From NCBI GenBank assembly GCA_031278455.1, contig JAITKJ010000023.1, positions 1-56,538 on the forward strand: a DNA stretch of 56,538 bases, read 5' to 3'. The position numbers and the translations under genes are program-made. Source of the stretch: Puniceicoccales bacterium (GTDB taxonomy: Bacteria > Verrucomicrobiota > Verrucomicrobiia > Opitutales > JAIRLM01). This document shows, one piece after another, positions 9,503 to 19,938 of this stretch. The notes under the pieces are model-generated. The model did not search any database. It had not been told where the DNA came from and was given only the letters and a program-made list of their open reading frames with translations. How positions within the stretch are numbered: the first letter of the stretch is position 1; each line of letters starts with the position of its first letter.

Positions 9503-11293
9503 TTATGAATTTTTTAAAATCTTAATAAACGCATCCTGCGGGATAGATACCTTTCCAATGTTTTTCATGCGTTTTTTACCTTCTTTTTGCTTGTCCAATA
9601 GCTTGCGTTTGCGGGTGATATCTCCGCCGTAACACTTTGCAGTAACATCCTTCCGGAGGGCACTTAAGGTCTCGCGTGCGACGATGTTGCTTCCGATGGC
9701 CGCCTGAATGGCCACTCGAAATAACTGCCGCGGTATGAGCTCTTTTAACCGCTCGCACATGGATCTTCCGCGACCAACGGCTTTGGACTCGTGAACAATT
9801 GAAGAAAAGGCATCCACCGATTCGCCGTTTACCAGAACATCCAATTTGACGAGATTTGATGCCTGATAGTCGGCCACCTCATAGTCCATTGAGCCATAGC
9901 CGCGAGTGATACTCTTAAGCCGGTCATTGAAATCGACAAGGATTTCATTAAGCGGCAAACGACAGGTAAGCATGAGCCGTGAATCGTCGACGACCTCTGT
10001 ATTCGTACAATTGCCCCGTCGATCGATGATAAGCGCAAGAGTATCGCCAAGGGAATCCGTTGGCATGTGGATGGTGGCTAGAATGGTGGGTTCTTCGATG
10101 AAGGCAATTGTAGAACGATCGGGGAAAAATTGCGGGTTGTCGATGGATTTCACGGATCCATCAGTGAGATGCACGCGGTAAATTACGCTTGGATAGGTGG
10201 ATATTACATCCAGATCGTATTCCCGGCGGATGCGTTCCTGGACAATTTCCATGTGGAGCAACCCAAGAAACCCGCAACGGAAACCAAACCCAAGGGCGAC
10301 AGAACTTTCCGGGGTAAAGGTAAGCGCCGAGTCATTGAGTTGGAGCCGGCTCATGCTTGCCTTTAGTTTTTCAAAATCGGAAGTATCCAACGGGTAAAGT
10401 CCGCTGAAAACCAGTGGGTGGATTTCCTTGTATCCCTGCAGTGGTTGGGCGGCCGGTCGAGCCGCTAAAGTAATAGTATCGCCAATTTTGATTTCCGCGA
10501 CCGCCCGAATGTTCGTTACCACATAGCCAACATGTCCAGCGGCGAGAGTTTCGCAGGCGGTCATGGCCGGCGTGAAGCGGCCGATTTCTTTGACGGGCGA
10601 CCGGCGACCAGTGTGCATCATGGTCACTTCGTCGCCCACGCGGAGAGCACCACCGAAAAGGCGCACGTAGCAGATAACGCCTTTATAGCTATCATAAACG
10701 GAATCAAAAATAAGTGCCCGCATTTCGTTTTCCTCTTTTGGCGGCGGAATACGGCAAACAACGGCGTTCAAAATTTCATCGATGCCAACGCCCGTTTTGG
10801 CACTTGCGGTGATAGCTTCTTCCCCGGGAATGGCTAAAATTTCCTCCAATTGTGCGTACACGCGGCCGACATCTGCGCTCGGGAGGTCAATTTTATTAAT
10901 GACAGGAATGATATGCAGCCCCTGATTCATGGCAAGTAGCGCATTGGCGACAGTTTGCGCCTCAATCCCCTGGGATGCGTCAATGAGCAGGAGGGCACCC
11001 TCACAGGCGGCCAGGCTACGGGAAACTTCGTAGGAAAAATCCACGTGTCCAGGAGTATCCATTAGATTGAGCAAAAACTCGCCCTCCGTTGGATGGCGAT
11101 AGATCATGGAAACCGGATGGCTTTTGATGGTAATTCCACGTTCCCGTTCCAAATCCATTGAATCCAACAACTGTGCCTGCATTTCTCGCGCGGAAACAGT
11201 TTGTGTGCGCTCCAGGAGGCGATCGGAAAGAGTCGTTTTCCCGTGGTCAATATGTGCAATGATACAAAAATTACGCGTGGTCGAAGCTGACAT
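9503..11293 (-). CDS. lepA: Elongation factor 4
   Basis: 596 residues, full length. A translational GTPase thought to back-translocate stalled ribosomes or aid ribosome assembly. G1 is AHIDHGKTT (13-21), G3 is DTPGHVDF and G4 is NKIDLP. The LepA-specific C-terminal domain is present, with YGGDITRKRKLL and a Lys-rich KQKEGKKRMK tail. It stands alone: about 150 bases separate it from accB and about 100 from rpmA. Confidence 0.98.
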   Translation of the reverse strand: MSASTTRNFCIIAHIDHGKTTLSDRLLERTQTVSAREMQAQLLDSMDLERERGITIKSHPVSMIYRHPTEGEFLLNLMDTPGHVDFSYEVSRSLAACEGALLLIDASQGIEAQTVANALLAMNQGLHIIPVINKIDLPSADVGRVYAQLEEILAIPGEEAITASAKTGVGIDEILNAVVCRIPPPKEENEMRALIFDSVYDSYKGVICYVRLFGGALRVGDEVTMMHTGRRSPVKEIGRFTPAMTACETLAAGHVGYVVTNIRAVAEIKIGDTITLAARPAAQPLQGYKEIHPLVFSGLYPLDTSDFEKLKASMSRLQLNDSALTFTPESSVALGFGFRCGFLGLLHMEIVQERIRREYDLDVISTYPSVIYRVHLTDGSVKSIDNPQFFPDRSTIAFIEEPTILATIHMPTDSLGDTLALIIDRRGNCTNTEVVDDSRLMLTCRLPLNEILVDFNDRLKSITRGYGSMDYEVADYQASNLVKLDVLVNGESVDAFSSIVHESKAVGRGRSMCERLKELIPRQLFRVAIQAAIGSNIVARETLSALRKDVTAKCYGGDITRKRKLLDKQKEGKKRMKNIGKVSIPQDAFIKILKNS

Positions 11294-11398
11294 TGGATAT
11301 CATCATCAAGTTGAAGCTAATGTCAGATTCAAGTTCTTAAAGGCCGCTGCAAAAACCATTCATTAGGGCCGCGATATAGGATTTGCGCCAACCTTATT

Positions 11399-11674
11399 TT
11401 ATATTGGTCCGAAATTTCCGCCCGTCGCCGGATTTTGAAAAACCGACACCCGACGGTGTCTTCTATCCCATTTTACAACGCCACACGTGAGGGCAAAGAG
11501 TGTGAAATCTCGGCCCATTCCGACGTTGTTACCAGCGTGCACCTTAGTTCCGTGCTGACGCACGAGAATGTTTCCTGCCCGAATGCATTCACCATCATAT
11601 TTCTTTACGCCCAAGCGTTGTCCGCAACTATCCCGGCCATTCCGCGACGTTCCTTGCCCTTTTTTATGTGCCAT
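11399..11674 (-). CDS. rpmA: Ribosomal protein bL27
   Basis: Begins [16 protein letters not shown], the conserved N-terminus that reaches toward the peptidyl-transferase centre, so I take the ATG at 11674 and not the TTG two codons upstream. The middle reads LGVKKYDGE and [10 protein letters not shown], also typical. The C-terminus is somewhat divergent. It lies seven bases downstream of rplU in the standard rplU-rpmA order. Confidence 0.95.
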   Translation of the reverse strand: MAHKKGQGTSRNGRDSCGQRLGVKKYDGECIRAGNILVRQHGTKVHAGNNVGMGRDFTLFALTCGVVKWDRRHRRVSVFQNPATGGNFGPI

Positions 11675-11680
11675 AGCCAA

Positions 11681-11995
11681 CTACCCTTGAATATTTTGGA
11701 TTTGGATAACGGAAATTTCCTGCCGATGTCCGTGTTTTTTATGAAATCCTTTCCGGCGCAACCGTTTGATCACAAGCTTCTTGGCTGCGCGCTTATTCGT
11801 CAGAATTTTAGCCGTAACCGACGCACCTTCGATTGTTGGCGTCCCCACGCGTGCGTGCTCGCCCTCGCCGAGATGAAAAACGTCACCGAGGCAAATGATA
11901 TCACCGACCTTGCTTCCCTTAAAGCGATTTACTTCAAAAACTGCACCTTCAGTCGCGCAAATTTGAACACCTTGCACGCGCACAACCGCTCTCAT
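11681..11995 (-). CDS. rplU: Ribosomal protein bL21
   Basis: About 104 residues when started at [11 protein letters not shown], which aligns with the usual L21 N-terminus (MYAVFQSGGKQ in E. coli). The frame also allows an upstream start at 12022 that would add nine residues. The conserved C-terminal block [16 protein letters not shown] binds 23S rRNA. Transcribed divergently from bioW across a short intergenic region. Confidence 0.95.
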   Translation of the reverse strand: MRAVVRVQGVQICATEGAVFEVNRFKGSKVGDIICLGDVFHLGEGEHARVGTPTIEGASVTAKILTNKRAAKKLVIKRLRRKGFHKKHGHRQEISVIQIQNIQG

Positions 11996-12118
11996 ATGCA
12001 GGAGAGCGAAAACCATGTTCATTTTTGTGCAAGAATTTTTTCATGTCGATTAAATCTCGCGCCAAAATAGACTTGTCGTAACCGATGGGGCCGTGCCTCC
12101 TGCTGCTGAATAAATTAA

Positions 12119-12922
12119 ATGGCAAATTGGTTTAGTGTTCGCATGCGTGCGACTGATGGCGACATGCACGAAGACGGTGGCACACACATTTCTGGATGCG
12201 AACGATTGATAATGGAGGAGTTGGTTCCGTTCGTTTTGACAAAAATGTGGATGCGCGCAAAATCACATGAGCGCGGAAATGCTAGCATGATTAACATTCG
12301 CATAGATACGGTAGATTCCGCATCAATCCGGCGAATTCCGCCATTGCGCATTGAATCGGCGGTTTACGCTACCGTAGACGAAGCAAGGCGGGCAAGCTGT
12401 GCGCTCTTGCAAAAAAACGGAATCTCTGAGACGGCTGCGCGAAAGGCCATTGAGTCGATTAGCTCTCTTTCTCGTAGTATGCGGGGAGCAATTGTAATGG
12501 ATGCCTTCACGGGTGAGCGTTTGGATTGGTTTGGCGAACGCGGCGTACGTGTATCGCATATGGATTGTGAAGATGAAAAGGAATTCACAAAATTTCTTTT
12601 TGCCGCTACACTCAACTTCTTCGGAGAAATGGATGCGCCAAGGGCAATAACTAAATTTCACGAAGCAATCATTTTGGCATCAAAGGCGGCATCGGCACCT
12701 GGATATGTCAGTGAGTTATGTTGGTCGGATGACATAAATTATCCTACCGGATATGTGGCAAGCGGAGAAGTCTATTGCCGCATCACGCCGATGAAGGAGC
12801 TTGGCAATCCAGTGGGAGGCCGAGTTTTATTTGTGCGAACTGGCACGCCGTTAGCAAAAACCGTTGACTATTGGCAAGAACGGCCAGTTCTTGTAGGCCA
12901 TGAGTTTCATAGGACGATGTGA
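12119..12922 (+). CDS. bioW: 6-carboxyhexanoate-CoA ligase (pimeloyl-CoA synthetase)
   Basis: 267 residues. Converts pimelate, CoA and ATP to pimeloyl-CoA, the entry point of biotin synthesis in organisms lacking the BioC-BioH route. Family marks: FSVRMRAT at the N-terminus, GTHISGCERL (21-30), RGAIVMDAFTGERLD, and near the C-terminus VYCRITPMKELGNPVGGRV. The start of bioF lies inside its 3' end (23-base overlap), so the two are translationally coupled. No obvious Shine-Dalgarno precedes the ATG. Confidence 0.93.
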   Translation: MANWFSVRMRATDGDMHEDGGTHISGCERLIMEELVPFVLTKMWMRAKSHERGNASMINIRIDTVDSASIRRIPPLRIESAVYATVDEARRASCALLQKNGISETAARKAIESISSLSRSMRGAIVMDAFTGERLDWFGERGVRVSHMDCEDEKEFTKFLFAATLNFFGEMDAPRAITKFHEAIILASKAASAPGYVSELCWSDDINYPTGYVASGEVYCRITPMKELGNPVGGRVLFVRTGTPLAKTVDYWQERPVLVGHEFHRTM

Positions 12923-14072
12923 AAAGAAAGTTAAACAACTCCAGGTTGGCGGCCTAATTCGAAGCTTGCACGATTTAGAATTTTGTGATGCATGTCATGC
13001 AGTCGACGGGACTGGGCATCGACTTTTCATTGCATGTTCAAATGATTATTTGGGGCTACGTTTTCACGCAGATGTTATTGCTGCCGCACGAGATATATTA
13101 GAACAGATCGGAGTCGGCTCAAGTGGATCGCGGACAGTAACTGGATCCAATTCAATTTGTAGTGCATTCGAACGTGAGATTGCGGCTTTCAAGGGGGCGG
13201 AAGCTGCGTTACTTTTTTCATCTGGTTATATGACAAATGTCGGACTTCTTTCGACTATTGTCGAAAAAGACGATCTAATTTTGAGTGACGAAAAAAATCA
13301 TGCCAGCATCATTGATGGGTGCCGGCTTTCCGGCGGAAAAACGCTTGTTTATCCACATCGCGATACCTGTTATGTGAAAAAATTACTACAAACCAATCGT
13401 TCAACCAGTGCCAATTGTTTTATTGTTACCGATGGTGTTTTTAGCATGGATGGGACCATTGCTCCCCTGCCAGAACTTTTGGACATGGCCGAAAGGTTCG
13501 ACGCCCAACTGATCATTGATGATGCTCACGGGCTTGGGGTGCTTGGTGCGCATGGGCGCGGGAGCTTGGAACATTTTGGTATACCCATGAGTCGGCACAT
13601 TATTACCGTTGGAACATGCAGCAAGGCTTTGGGGAGTCTTGGCGGATTTGTTTGCGGCCCAAAGGCATTGATATCTTTTTTGCGGTCTCGCTGCCACCAA
13701 ATCCTTTGTAGTACAATGTTGCCGCCATCGGCGGTCGCTGCTGCAAAAAAATCACTCGATCTCTTGCAAAAGTTTCCAGAGTTTGTACGAAAATTAAAAC
13801 ATTTATCTGCCATGGCGAAAGGCATTTTTCAACGGAACTCAATTTCCGTTGGTGAAGATGGTGTAGCAATTTTCCCCATTTGCATTGGCGATGAAAAGCG
13901 CGCAACCATTTTGGCGCAAAGACTATATGCCCAAGGAGTGTACATCCCCGAAATTCGGTATCCTTCAGTTCCAATGGGTGGTGCGCGATTACGGCTAACA
14001 ATATGTGCAAGCTACGACGAATTGGAATTTGCGGATATAATCGGAAAGATTATTGTTGCGATGCGCGAATGA
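12900..14072 (+). CDS. bioF: 8-amino-7-oxononanoate synthase
   Basis: 390 residues, full length. A PLP-dependent enzyme that condenses pimeloyl-CoA with L-alanine. The PLP lysine is K242 in GTCSKALGSLGGF; DDAHGLG (207-213) supplies the Asp and His that contact the cofactor. YLGLR near residue 50 and GSSGSR near 73 are also conserved. The pairing with bioW fixes the substrate, since other alpha-oxoamine synthases such as KBL or ALAS share the fold. bioA, bioD and bioB are absent here. About 85 bases then lead to the converging lgt gene. Confidence 0.93.
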   Translation: MSFIGRCEKKVKQLQVGGLIRSLHDLEFCDACHAVDGTGHRLFIACSNDYLGLRFHADVIAAARDILEQIGVGSSGSRTVTGSNSICSAFEREIAAFKGAEAALLFSSGYMTNVGLLSTIVEKDDLILSDEKNHASIIDGCRLSGGKTLVYPHRDTCYVKKLLQTNRSTSANCFIVTDGVFSMDGTIAPLPELLDMAERFDAQLIIDDAHGLGVLGAHGRGSLEHFGIPMSRHIITVGTCSKALGSLGGFVCGPKALISFLRSRCHQILCSTMLPPSAVAAAKKSLDLLQKFPEFVRKLKHLSAMAKGIFQRNSISVGEDGVAIFPICIGDEKRATILAQRLYAQGVYIPEIRYPSVPMGGARLRLTICASYDELEFADIIGKIIVAMRE

Positions 14073-14157
14073 ACAACTTATTGTTTGGCAATCGGAAACA
14101 AATTAGATCATTCGCCTATTGGTATATGTTTTCTGGACTAAAAAGTGCTTATCGAGT

Positions 14158-15012
14158 TTACGAACCGGGAAATTCAATATTTGCAGCCTTTTGTTTCTTG
14201 TCCAGAATGCGAAATGCAGCCAAGGCCACACCCGAAAAAAGTGTGAATATTGAATAGAATTGCCCGCGAGTAACGCCTGAAATCAATGGTGCATCTGGCT
14301 CTCGAAAATGTTCGCAGAAAATACGCAGCAAAGAATAGGCAATTAGAAATTTTGCCACAACGTATCCAGAGAAAGTTTTTTTTGCCTGCTTTGACCAAAA
14401 TACTGCTTGTACATATATAAACAACAGCAAACCTTCGGTTAATGCCTCGTATATTTGCGAGGGGTGACGTGCTATAAAATAACTCTCGGCAGATACACTC
14501 TGCGGAAAAATAACTGCCCATGGAGCACTGCTCGTACGGCCGTAAAGTTCGCCGTTTATGAAATTGGCCAGACGACCAAAGAAAATGCCCAACGGCGCCA
14601 CGGATACGACGGCATCGGCGACGGTAAGTGTCGATAATTCGTGTCGACGGGAAAAGTAATAGATTCCCAGTGCAATACCAATAAATCCGCCATGGCTGGA
14701 CATTCCGCCGTGCCAAATGCGCAAAATTTCAGCTGGATCGGAAATGAATACATTTGCTTCGTAGAGGATAACATAACCCAAACGTCCACCGGCAATGACG
14801 CCTGTTACCAGATAAATAAGTAGGGAGTCGATTTGTTCATTGCTCAATGTCAGTCGTTGGCAAATCCGATAGATGCGGAAAATTGAGTAAATTGCAAAAA
14901 ATCCCAAAAGATAAGCGACGCCATACCACCGGATGCCGTCGAAAGGCCAAGCATTTGGAAACCTAATGGCGTAAGGATCTAGATCATGAACCCAATGGCC
15001 GTCAATTTTCAT
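14158..15012 (-). CDS. lgt: Prolipoprotein diacylglyceryl transferase
   Basis: 284 residues, polytopic inner-membrane enzyme that attaches diacylglycerol to the lipobox cysteine of prolipoproteins. Signatures: HGGMSSHGG (101-109) and GRLANFINGELYGR (146-159), the latter holding the essential Arg and Asn. At least six hydrophobic segments are visible. It sits eight bases downstream of ftsH on the same strand. Confidence 0.96.
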   Translation of the reverse strand: MKIDGHWVHDLDPYAIRFPNAWPFDGIRWYGVAYLLGFFAIYSIFRIYRICQRLTLSNEQIDSLLIYLVTGVIAGGRLGYVILYEANVFISDPAEILRIWHGGMSSHGGFIGIALGIYYFSRRHELSTLTVADAVVSVAPLGIFFGRLANFINGELYGRTSSAPWAVIFPQSVSAESYFIARHPSQIYEALTEGLLLFIYVQAVFWSKQAKKTFSGYVVAKFLIAYSLLRIFCEHFREPDAPLISGVTRGQFYSIFTLFSGVALAAFRILDKKQKAANIEFPGS

Positions 15013-15020
15013 GATGTTGG

Positions 15021-16982
15021 CTATGATTTTTTCCTGGAAGTCTTTTTTTGCTCACCTTCCGCTAAAATGTCAGCCGTCTTCTTGTCCATGGTCGGCAAGA
15101 CCCTTACATAAGGTATTGGCGATAGGATGCGCCCCTCATTTAAGGCTTCATAAACATGTGCGCCATCAAGGGTCTCGTGTTCCAATAATGCTTCGGCTAC
15201 GATTTCCAAGGCTATTCGATGTGCTTTCAAAATTTCTTCCGCCCGCTTATATTGGGCGTTGATGATGGATTCAATTTCCCTGTCAATGAGTTGGGCCGTT
15301 TTTTCGCTGTAGTTTTGATTGCGCGTAATATCCCGTCCAAGGAAAATATGGTCCTGATTTTCGCCAAAAGCAATAGTACCTAAGGTGCTCATGCCCCAGT
15401 CGCAGACCATTCGACGGGCAAGCTTTGTTGCCTGTTTTATATCCGCAGAGGCACCGCTGGAAATTTCGCCAAAGACCAAATTTTCCGCAATTCTTCCGCC
15501 CATGGAGCAGCAAATCTCGTTAAAGGCGCATTGCTTGGTTTTATTTAAAATGTCCTTGCTTGGCATAAACATGGTACTTCCAAGACTGCGTCCCCTGGGA
15601 ATAATGGTTACTTTGTGAACCGGCAAGAGCCCATCATCGATTGATGCCTGTACAATAGCGTGGCCAGCCTCGTGGTAGGCTGTGGTTTTCTTATCGTGGT
15701 CATCCAGCAACCGTTTGCGTTCACGGCCGTAGCAGACCTTTTCCCGGGCTAACTCTAGGTCGAAACGCTCAACCTCTTTTTTATCAATGCGGGCCGCCAT
15801 TAATGCCCCCTCGTTGATCAAATTTTCCAAATCCGCGCCAGAGAACCCAGGGGTATTTTTCGCAACAACTTTAAGATCAACACCTTTTGCCAGTTTTACC
15901 TTTTTCCCGTGAATCTGCAAAATTTCCTCTCTGCCGTACAGATCAGGCAAATCGATAACTACCTGCCGATCGAAACGCCCTGGGCGCAAAAGGGCACTGT
16001 CTAAAATGTCCGGTCTATTGGTGGCAGCCACGATGATCACACCTTCGCGGCCGTCAAATCCATCCATTTCCACGAGAATGGAATTAAGCGTTTGCTCCCT
16101 CTCGTCATTGCCGCCGCCGAGCCCAGCTCCCCGCTGGCGCCCTACTGCGTCGATTTCATCGATGAAAATGATACATGGCGCATTTTTGCGGCCTTGTTCG
16201 AACAAGTCGCGAACCCTGGCGGCGCCGACACCAACAAACATCTCAACAAAATCCGAGCCGCTAATACTGAAAAAAGGCACACCAGCTTCTCCGGCAACTG
16301 CTTTGGCCAGGAGGGTTTTCCCGGTCCCAGGCGGGCCAACCATGAGACAGCCTTTTGGAATACGACCACCGATGTCGTTGTATTTTTGGGGATTCTTTAA
16401 AAAATCCACAATTTCTGCGACCTCCTCCTTAGCCTCATCACACCCAGCCACGTCAGCGAAGGTAACTTTTTTGTCTCCAATGATCTGCACCCGTGCCCGG
16501 CTTCTGCCGAAAGTCATCGTCCTATGCCCTACTTCGCGTATCTGCCGAAATAGAAAGAAGTAAAGGACGAAGAAAATGACCAAAAATGGGATTATTCCAA
16601 GCATGAGGTCTCCGAGGAACGAATTGCCGGGCTTTTCTCGAAACTTCGCCAACGTCATGAGCTCGTTAAACCGTCCATCGGTGAGACGCCCCTGGGCAGT
16701 GAAACTGATTTGGTGGCCAGCTTGGTTGCTGTCGTCGCTTGCTTTACCAGAAATTCGATACCACTGAAGGCCGCGGCTTGGAAGCGCCTGGATTTCTCCG
16801 CTACCAACAAGACCTCTTTGCGCAACACTCAAAACCTGATTAATCGTCCATTCTTCCCGCTTGATTGCTGGATTGGCCGGCGAAATCATCGTCCAGGCGA
16901 GAATCAGAGAGAAAATAAGAATACCCCAGACGAGAAGTACCTTTGGTCGAAAACGAGACGGCCCTAAATTTTTTTTTCGCAT
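15021..16982 (-). CDS. ftsH: ATP-dependent membrane zinc protease FtsH
   Basis: 653 residues. Membrane helices at about 15-33 and 124-145 flank a short periplasmic domain. The AAA module has Walker A GPPGTGKT (216-223), Walker [10 protein letters not shown] and the second region of homology ATNRPDILD. The protease zinc site is HEAGH (437-441). It degrades damaged membrane and some regulatory proteins. The C-terminal tail after residue 600 is short and basic, ending KKTSRKKS. Confidence 0.98.
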   Translation of the reverse strand: MRKKNLGPSRFRPKVLLVWGILIFSLILAWTMISPANPAIKREEWTINQVLSVAQRGLVGSGEIQALPSRGLQWYRISGKASDDSNQAGHQISFTAQGRLTDGRFNELMTLAKFREKPGNSFLGDLMLGIIPFLVIFFVLYFFLFRQIREVGHRTMTFGRSRARVQIIGDKKVTFADVAGCDEAKEEVAEIVDFLKNPQKYNDIGGRIPKGCLMVGPPGTGKTLLAKAVAGEAGVPFFSISGSDFVEMFVGVGAARVRDLFEQGRKNAPCIIFIDEIDAVGRQRGAGLGGGNDEREQTLNSILVEMDGFDGREGVIIVAATNRPDILDSALLRPGRFDRQVVIDLPDLYGREEILQIHGKKVKLAKGVDLKVVAKNTPGFSGADLENLINEGALMAARIDKKEVERFDLELAREKVCYGRERKRLLDDHDKKTTAYHEAGHAIVQASIDDGLLPVHKVTIIPRGRSLGSTMFMPSKDILNKTKQCAFNEICCSMGGRIAENLVFGEISSGASADIKQATKLARRMVCDWGMSTLGTIAFGENQDHIFLGRDITRNQNYSEKTAQLIDREIESIINAQYKRAEEILKAHRIALEIVAEALLEHETLDGAHVYEALNEGRILSPIPYVRVLPTMDKKTADILAEGEQKKTSRKKS

Positions 16983-17087
16983 GGCAATGAAGATAAAATT
17001 CCCAAAAACTGGATCTCAAACCTCCACGCATCTTTGCTCTATGTGCAAGAAGTTTTTGCCGGGAACTTTGCCGAAAAGAGCACAATC

Positions 17088-17588
17088 CTACGTACATCTA
17101 GTGCAAATGGCTTGAAAATGCGCCATCTCATGTCCGCGAAAAACAACCACCCACAATATGCAATTGTATGCAATGGAGCTAATCATTGCAAAAAAAAAGC
17201 TTAGAAGATGACATCCTGGCAATATGCATGCCAGGATAGTGTAGTAACACAAGGTATAAATTACAAGAAAAATGACCCAGCGCGCTTTAATATCTCGCTT
17301 GAGGCAGACATGAAAAATTTTGAGTAATAGCAACATACAAATACCGACGATAGCACTGAGCCCGAATGGAATTGACAGATGAATACTGTCTATCATGAGC
17401 CCGCCCACAAATGTCGCCATGCATGCTCTTTCGGTAAATAAATTTACAAAAAATACCAATGGCCACAACGGAACCATTCCAAGCAAAAAACTCCCTGCGG
17501 GAATTAAGTTATCTAACGCAAATGCAATGACGCACGCTCCAGCTGCCTGGAGCACTAATTTAAGAGCCCCATTGCCGCATATCCCCAT
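17088..17588 (-). CDS. Small polytopic membrane protein, MreD-like
   Basis: About 166 residues with five hydrophobic segments. The stretch FVGGLMIDSIHLSIPFGLSA resembles the MreD motif in which Gly-Leu-Asp is followed by a Gly-Leu pair, and the topology fits. MreD belongs to the cell-elongation complex. No mreB or mreC lies next to it, which weakens the call. I chose the ATG at 17588; a TTG at 17624 gives 12 more residues. An ECF-transporter S component is an alternative. Confidence 0.5.
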   Translation of the reverse strand: MGICGNGALKLVLQAAGACVIAFALDNLIPAGSFLLGMVPLWPLVFFVNLFTERACMATFVGGLMIDSIHLSIPFGLSAIVGICMLLLLKIFHVCLKRDIKARWVIFLVIYTLCYYTILACILPGCHLLSFFFAMISSIAYNCILWVVVFRGHEMAHFQAICTRCT

Positions 17589-17783
17589 TGTCTGATTTTT
17601 AGCCAAAGGCTTGCCATCGCGCAAATGCTAAAAAACTAAAATCGCAAAATTTACGCAAAAAAGTTTTCATAAAATTTCGGCTAAATCATCTATGTTTTAT
17701 ACCGCTAAGGCAAAAGACCTCATTGTCACATGCGCAAATTCCTCCTGTGGCATAATTCGGGGTTTTACCCCCTGGCATCCATA

Positions 17784-18689
17784 TTAATTTTGTGCGATTA
17801 AGTTCTGCGATTGGTTGGCATTAATAACCGCGTCAAATTGAATTTTTTTTCGGAACCAAATCCTTTGCTTACGGGCCAGTTGCCGTGTATGGTAGAAAAT
17901 ACGTTCCGCCAAATCTTCCTTCGATAGGCATCCGCTCAAAAAAGCCAGCACCTCACGATATCCAACAGCTCGGCTGAGGGTTGGATGTCGTTCTAAGCCA
18001 TTTGCGCGTAATTGAATGACCTCTTCGATGAGGCCATTTTGGAGCATATCGCCTATGCGTTCCCTGAGACCAGTTTCCCAAATTTTCGGCGATTTCTCCA
18101 CCTTGATAGTAATTTTTGGTATAGAATCAAACGGGCCAACTTGTCGGTTAAAGTTGCGACGCATGTTTTCGACGGAGTAACCAGTCGTGATACAGCGTTC
18201 TAAGGCTCGCAGGGCGCGGACTGGATTTTGGATTAATTCCGACGACAGATTGGAGTTGTATTTCAGCAATTCGGACTTAATCGCCTCCATCCCGCCAACT
18301 TGCCATAGTTGTTGCACGGACACGCGAACTTGCTGCGAAACGGATACGTTATCACAAATCGCCTTGTAAAAACTCAGCAGATAAAACCCACTGCCACCAA
18401 CGACAAAAATATCTTTTCCGCGGGACCAAACCTCGTCCAACACATGCCGTGCGTAGGCGACAAATTGCTTCACATCAAAACATTGATCCAAATCGACCAA
18501 ATCCAGTCCGTGGTGAGGAATGCCAGACTGTTCTTCTTTTGTAATTTTTGCGGTGCCGATATTTGCGTTTTTGTAAAATTGCGTAGAATCACAGGAGAGA
18601 ATTTCGCCGCCGGCCCGCCTGGCTAAGTCCACGGCGATTGCTGATTTGCCAGAGCCCGTGACCCCGGCAATGACGTAAATTGAGCGCAT
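17784..18689 (-). CDS. miaA: tRNA dimethylallyltransferase
   Basis: 301 residues, full length. Adds a dimethylallyl group to A37 of tRNAs that read codons starting with U. The P-loop is GVTGSGKS (9-16), followed by CDSTQFYKNANIGTAK, the MiaA form of the CDSxQxY motif, and GGSGFYL. Near the C-terminus are AVGYREVLAFL and FYHTRQLARKQRIWFRK, both family hallmarks. The start overlaps the stop of the permease gene (TAATG), so both are co-transcribed with trxA. Confidence 0.97.
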   Translation of the reverse strand: MRSIYVIAGVTGSGKSAIAVDLARRAGGEILSCDSTQFYKNANIGTAKITKEEQSGIPHHGLDLVDLDQCFDVKQFVAYARHVLDEVWSRGKDIFVVGGSGFYLLSFYKAICDNVSVSQQVRVSVQQLWQVGGMEAIKSELLKYNSNLSSELIQNPVRALRALERCITTGYSVENMRRNFNRQVGPFDSIPKITIKVEKSPKIWETGLRERIGDMLQNGLIEEVIQLRANGLERHPTLSRAVGYREVLAFLSGCLSKEDLAERIFYHTRQLARKQRIWFRKKIQFDAVINANQSQNLIAQN

Positions 18690-19456
18690 TAGACAGACTC
18701 AGACAGAGATGTAACCGCCAATAGTGTTGTAACAAGAAAAATTGATGGCCAAAAAAGTTGCATCGGATGTGTATGCATTACTTGTAGGCCGTCAACAATC
18801 ATGTTTCCCCAGGAACTGTGTGGGGGAGGAATGCCAAGTCCAAGGAAACTGAGAAATGCTTCGATAAGAATGGCATTTGATGTAAGTAACAAAGCGTAGT
18901 GACGCACGAGCGGCATAATGTTTGGCAAAATATGCAACAAAATAACCCGCCAATGTGCTTGCCCCATACGAATTGACGCATCAACAAAATCTTGTCCGCG
19001 CAAGTCCAATGCTCTGGCTCGTATAACCCGGGCAAATGTAAACCATTCGGTGATACCGATGGCAAGACAAAGAATCCATAGGCTCGAACCAAAACATGCC
19101 ATAAGTAGCAATATTAACATCGTCAATGGAAGTGCTTGGAGGACATCTATCAACCGCATGAGCCAGCAATCTGTCCGATTTCCAATGTAACCAGCTAACA
19201 TCCCAATACTCACAGCCAAAAACATAGCAATGGTCACCGCAATGACTCCGACAATTAGCGAGACGCATCCGCCGGCCAGGAGCCGCAACAACAGGTCGCG
19301 CCCTAATAAGTCCGTGCCCAGCGGGTGAGTCAAGGATGGGCCCATGGAAACAGCACCAATATCCTGATACAATGCTCCAGTACGAAAACACAATGACACT
19401 GCGCATGTGGGCACAAGCAGAGCCAACCAAATGATTTGCCAACGAATGCGCGTCAT
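18689..19456 (-). CDS. Oligopeptide-type ABC permease (OppC/DppC family)
   Basis: About 255 residues when started at the ATG at 19456, four bases after the trxA stop; the longer frame would overlap trxA. The N-terminus reads HPLGTDLLGRDLLLRLL, and the C-terminal EAFLSFLGLGIPPPHSSWG is the diagnostic DppC/OppC end. Five to six membrane segments are visible. It imports peptides or related substrates together with OppB, OppA and the ATPases, none of which is here. An orphan placement between trxA and miaA suggests partners elsewhere in the genome. Confidence 0.88.
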   Translation of the reverse strand: MTRIRWQIIWLALLVPTCAVSLCFRTGALYQDIGAVSMGPSLTHPLGTDLLGRDLLLRLLAGGCVSLIVGVIAVTIAMFLAVSIGMLAGYIGNRTDCWLMRLIDVLQALPLTMLILLLMACFGSSLWILCLAIGITEWFTFARVIRARALDLRGQDFVDASIRMGQAHWRVILLHILPNIMPLVRHYALLLTSNAILIEAFLSFLGLGIPPPHSSWGNMIVDGLQVMHTHPMQLFWPSIFLVTTLLAVTSLSESV

Positions 19457-19460
19457 TTTT

Positions 19461-19772
19461 TTAAGACAATGTCTGCAATTTTTGCGCCAATTCGTCCTGT
19501 GTTCGCGATCCAGAAAGTTGCTCCACCAGTTTGCCATCCTTGAATAAAATAATCGTTGGGATTGCTTGGATGCCGAAAGTTTTGGCAAGCCCTGGCGACT
19601 CGTCTACGTCTACTTTGGCGATTCCGGCAATTCCGGAAAATTCTCTACGCAAGGCTTCAATTACGTGTTCCATTGCGCGGCATGGCCCGCACCATGTCGC
19701 ATGAAAGTCTACGAGCGCCACCTTATTGTCCGCTATGAATCTTGGAAAGTCTTCCTGTCTTAAATTTTCCAC
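19461..19772 (-). CDS. trxA: Thioredoxin
   Basis: 103 residues from a GTG at 19772 that has AGAGGAG upstream; the open frame extends further to 19889, but that part does not resemble thioredoxin. The active site WCGPC is at 27-31, and the conserved cis-proline lies in GIQAIPTIILF. General disulfide reductase of the cytosol. It is the first gene of the trxA-permease-miaA group. Confidence 0.95.
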   Translation of the reverse strand: MENLRQEDFPRFIADNKVALVDFHATWCGPCRAMEHVIEALRREFSGIAGIAKVDVDESPGLAKTFGIQAIPTIILFKDGKLVEQLSGSRTQDELAQKLQTLS

Positions 19773-19938
19773 TTGAGTCTCCTCTATACGATGTGTTGAC
19801 CATACTTGTACGCGGTCGCTGGTCAACGCCCATTTTATACATATCAACATGATGCGCATTAACACAAGTCGACACGGCAGTGCCAACACGTAAATGAGCT
19901 TCTACGGCTAATGCGATAAGGGGGCTCGCGTGAAGATC

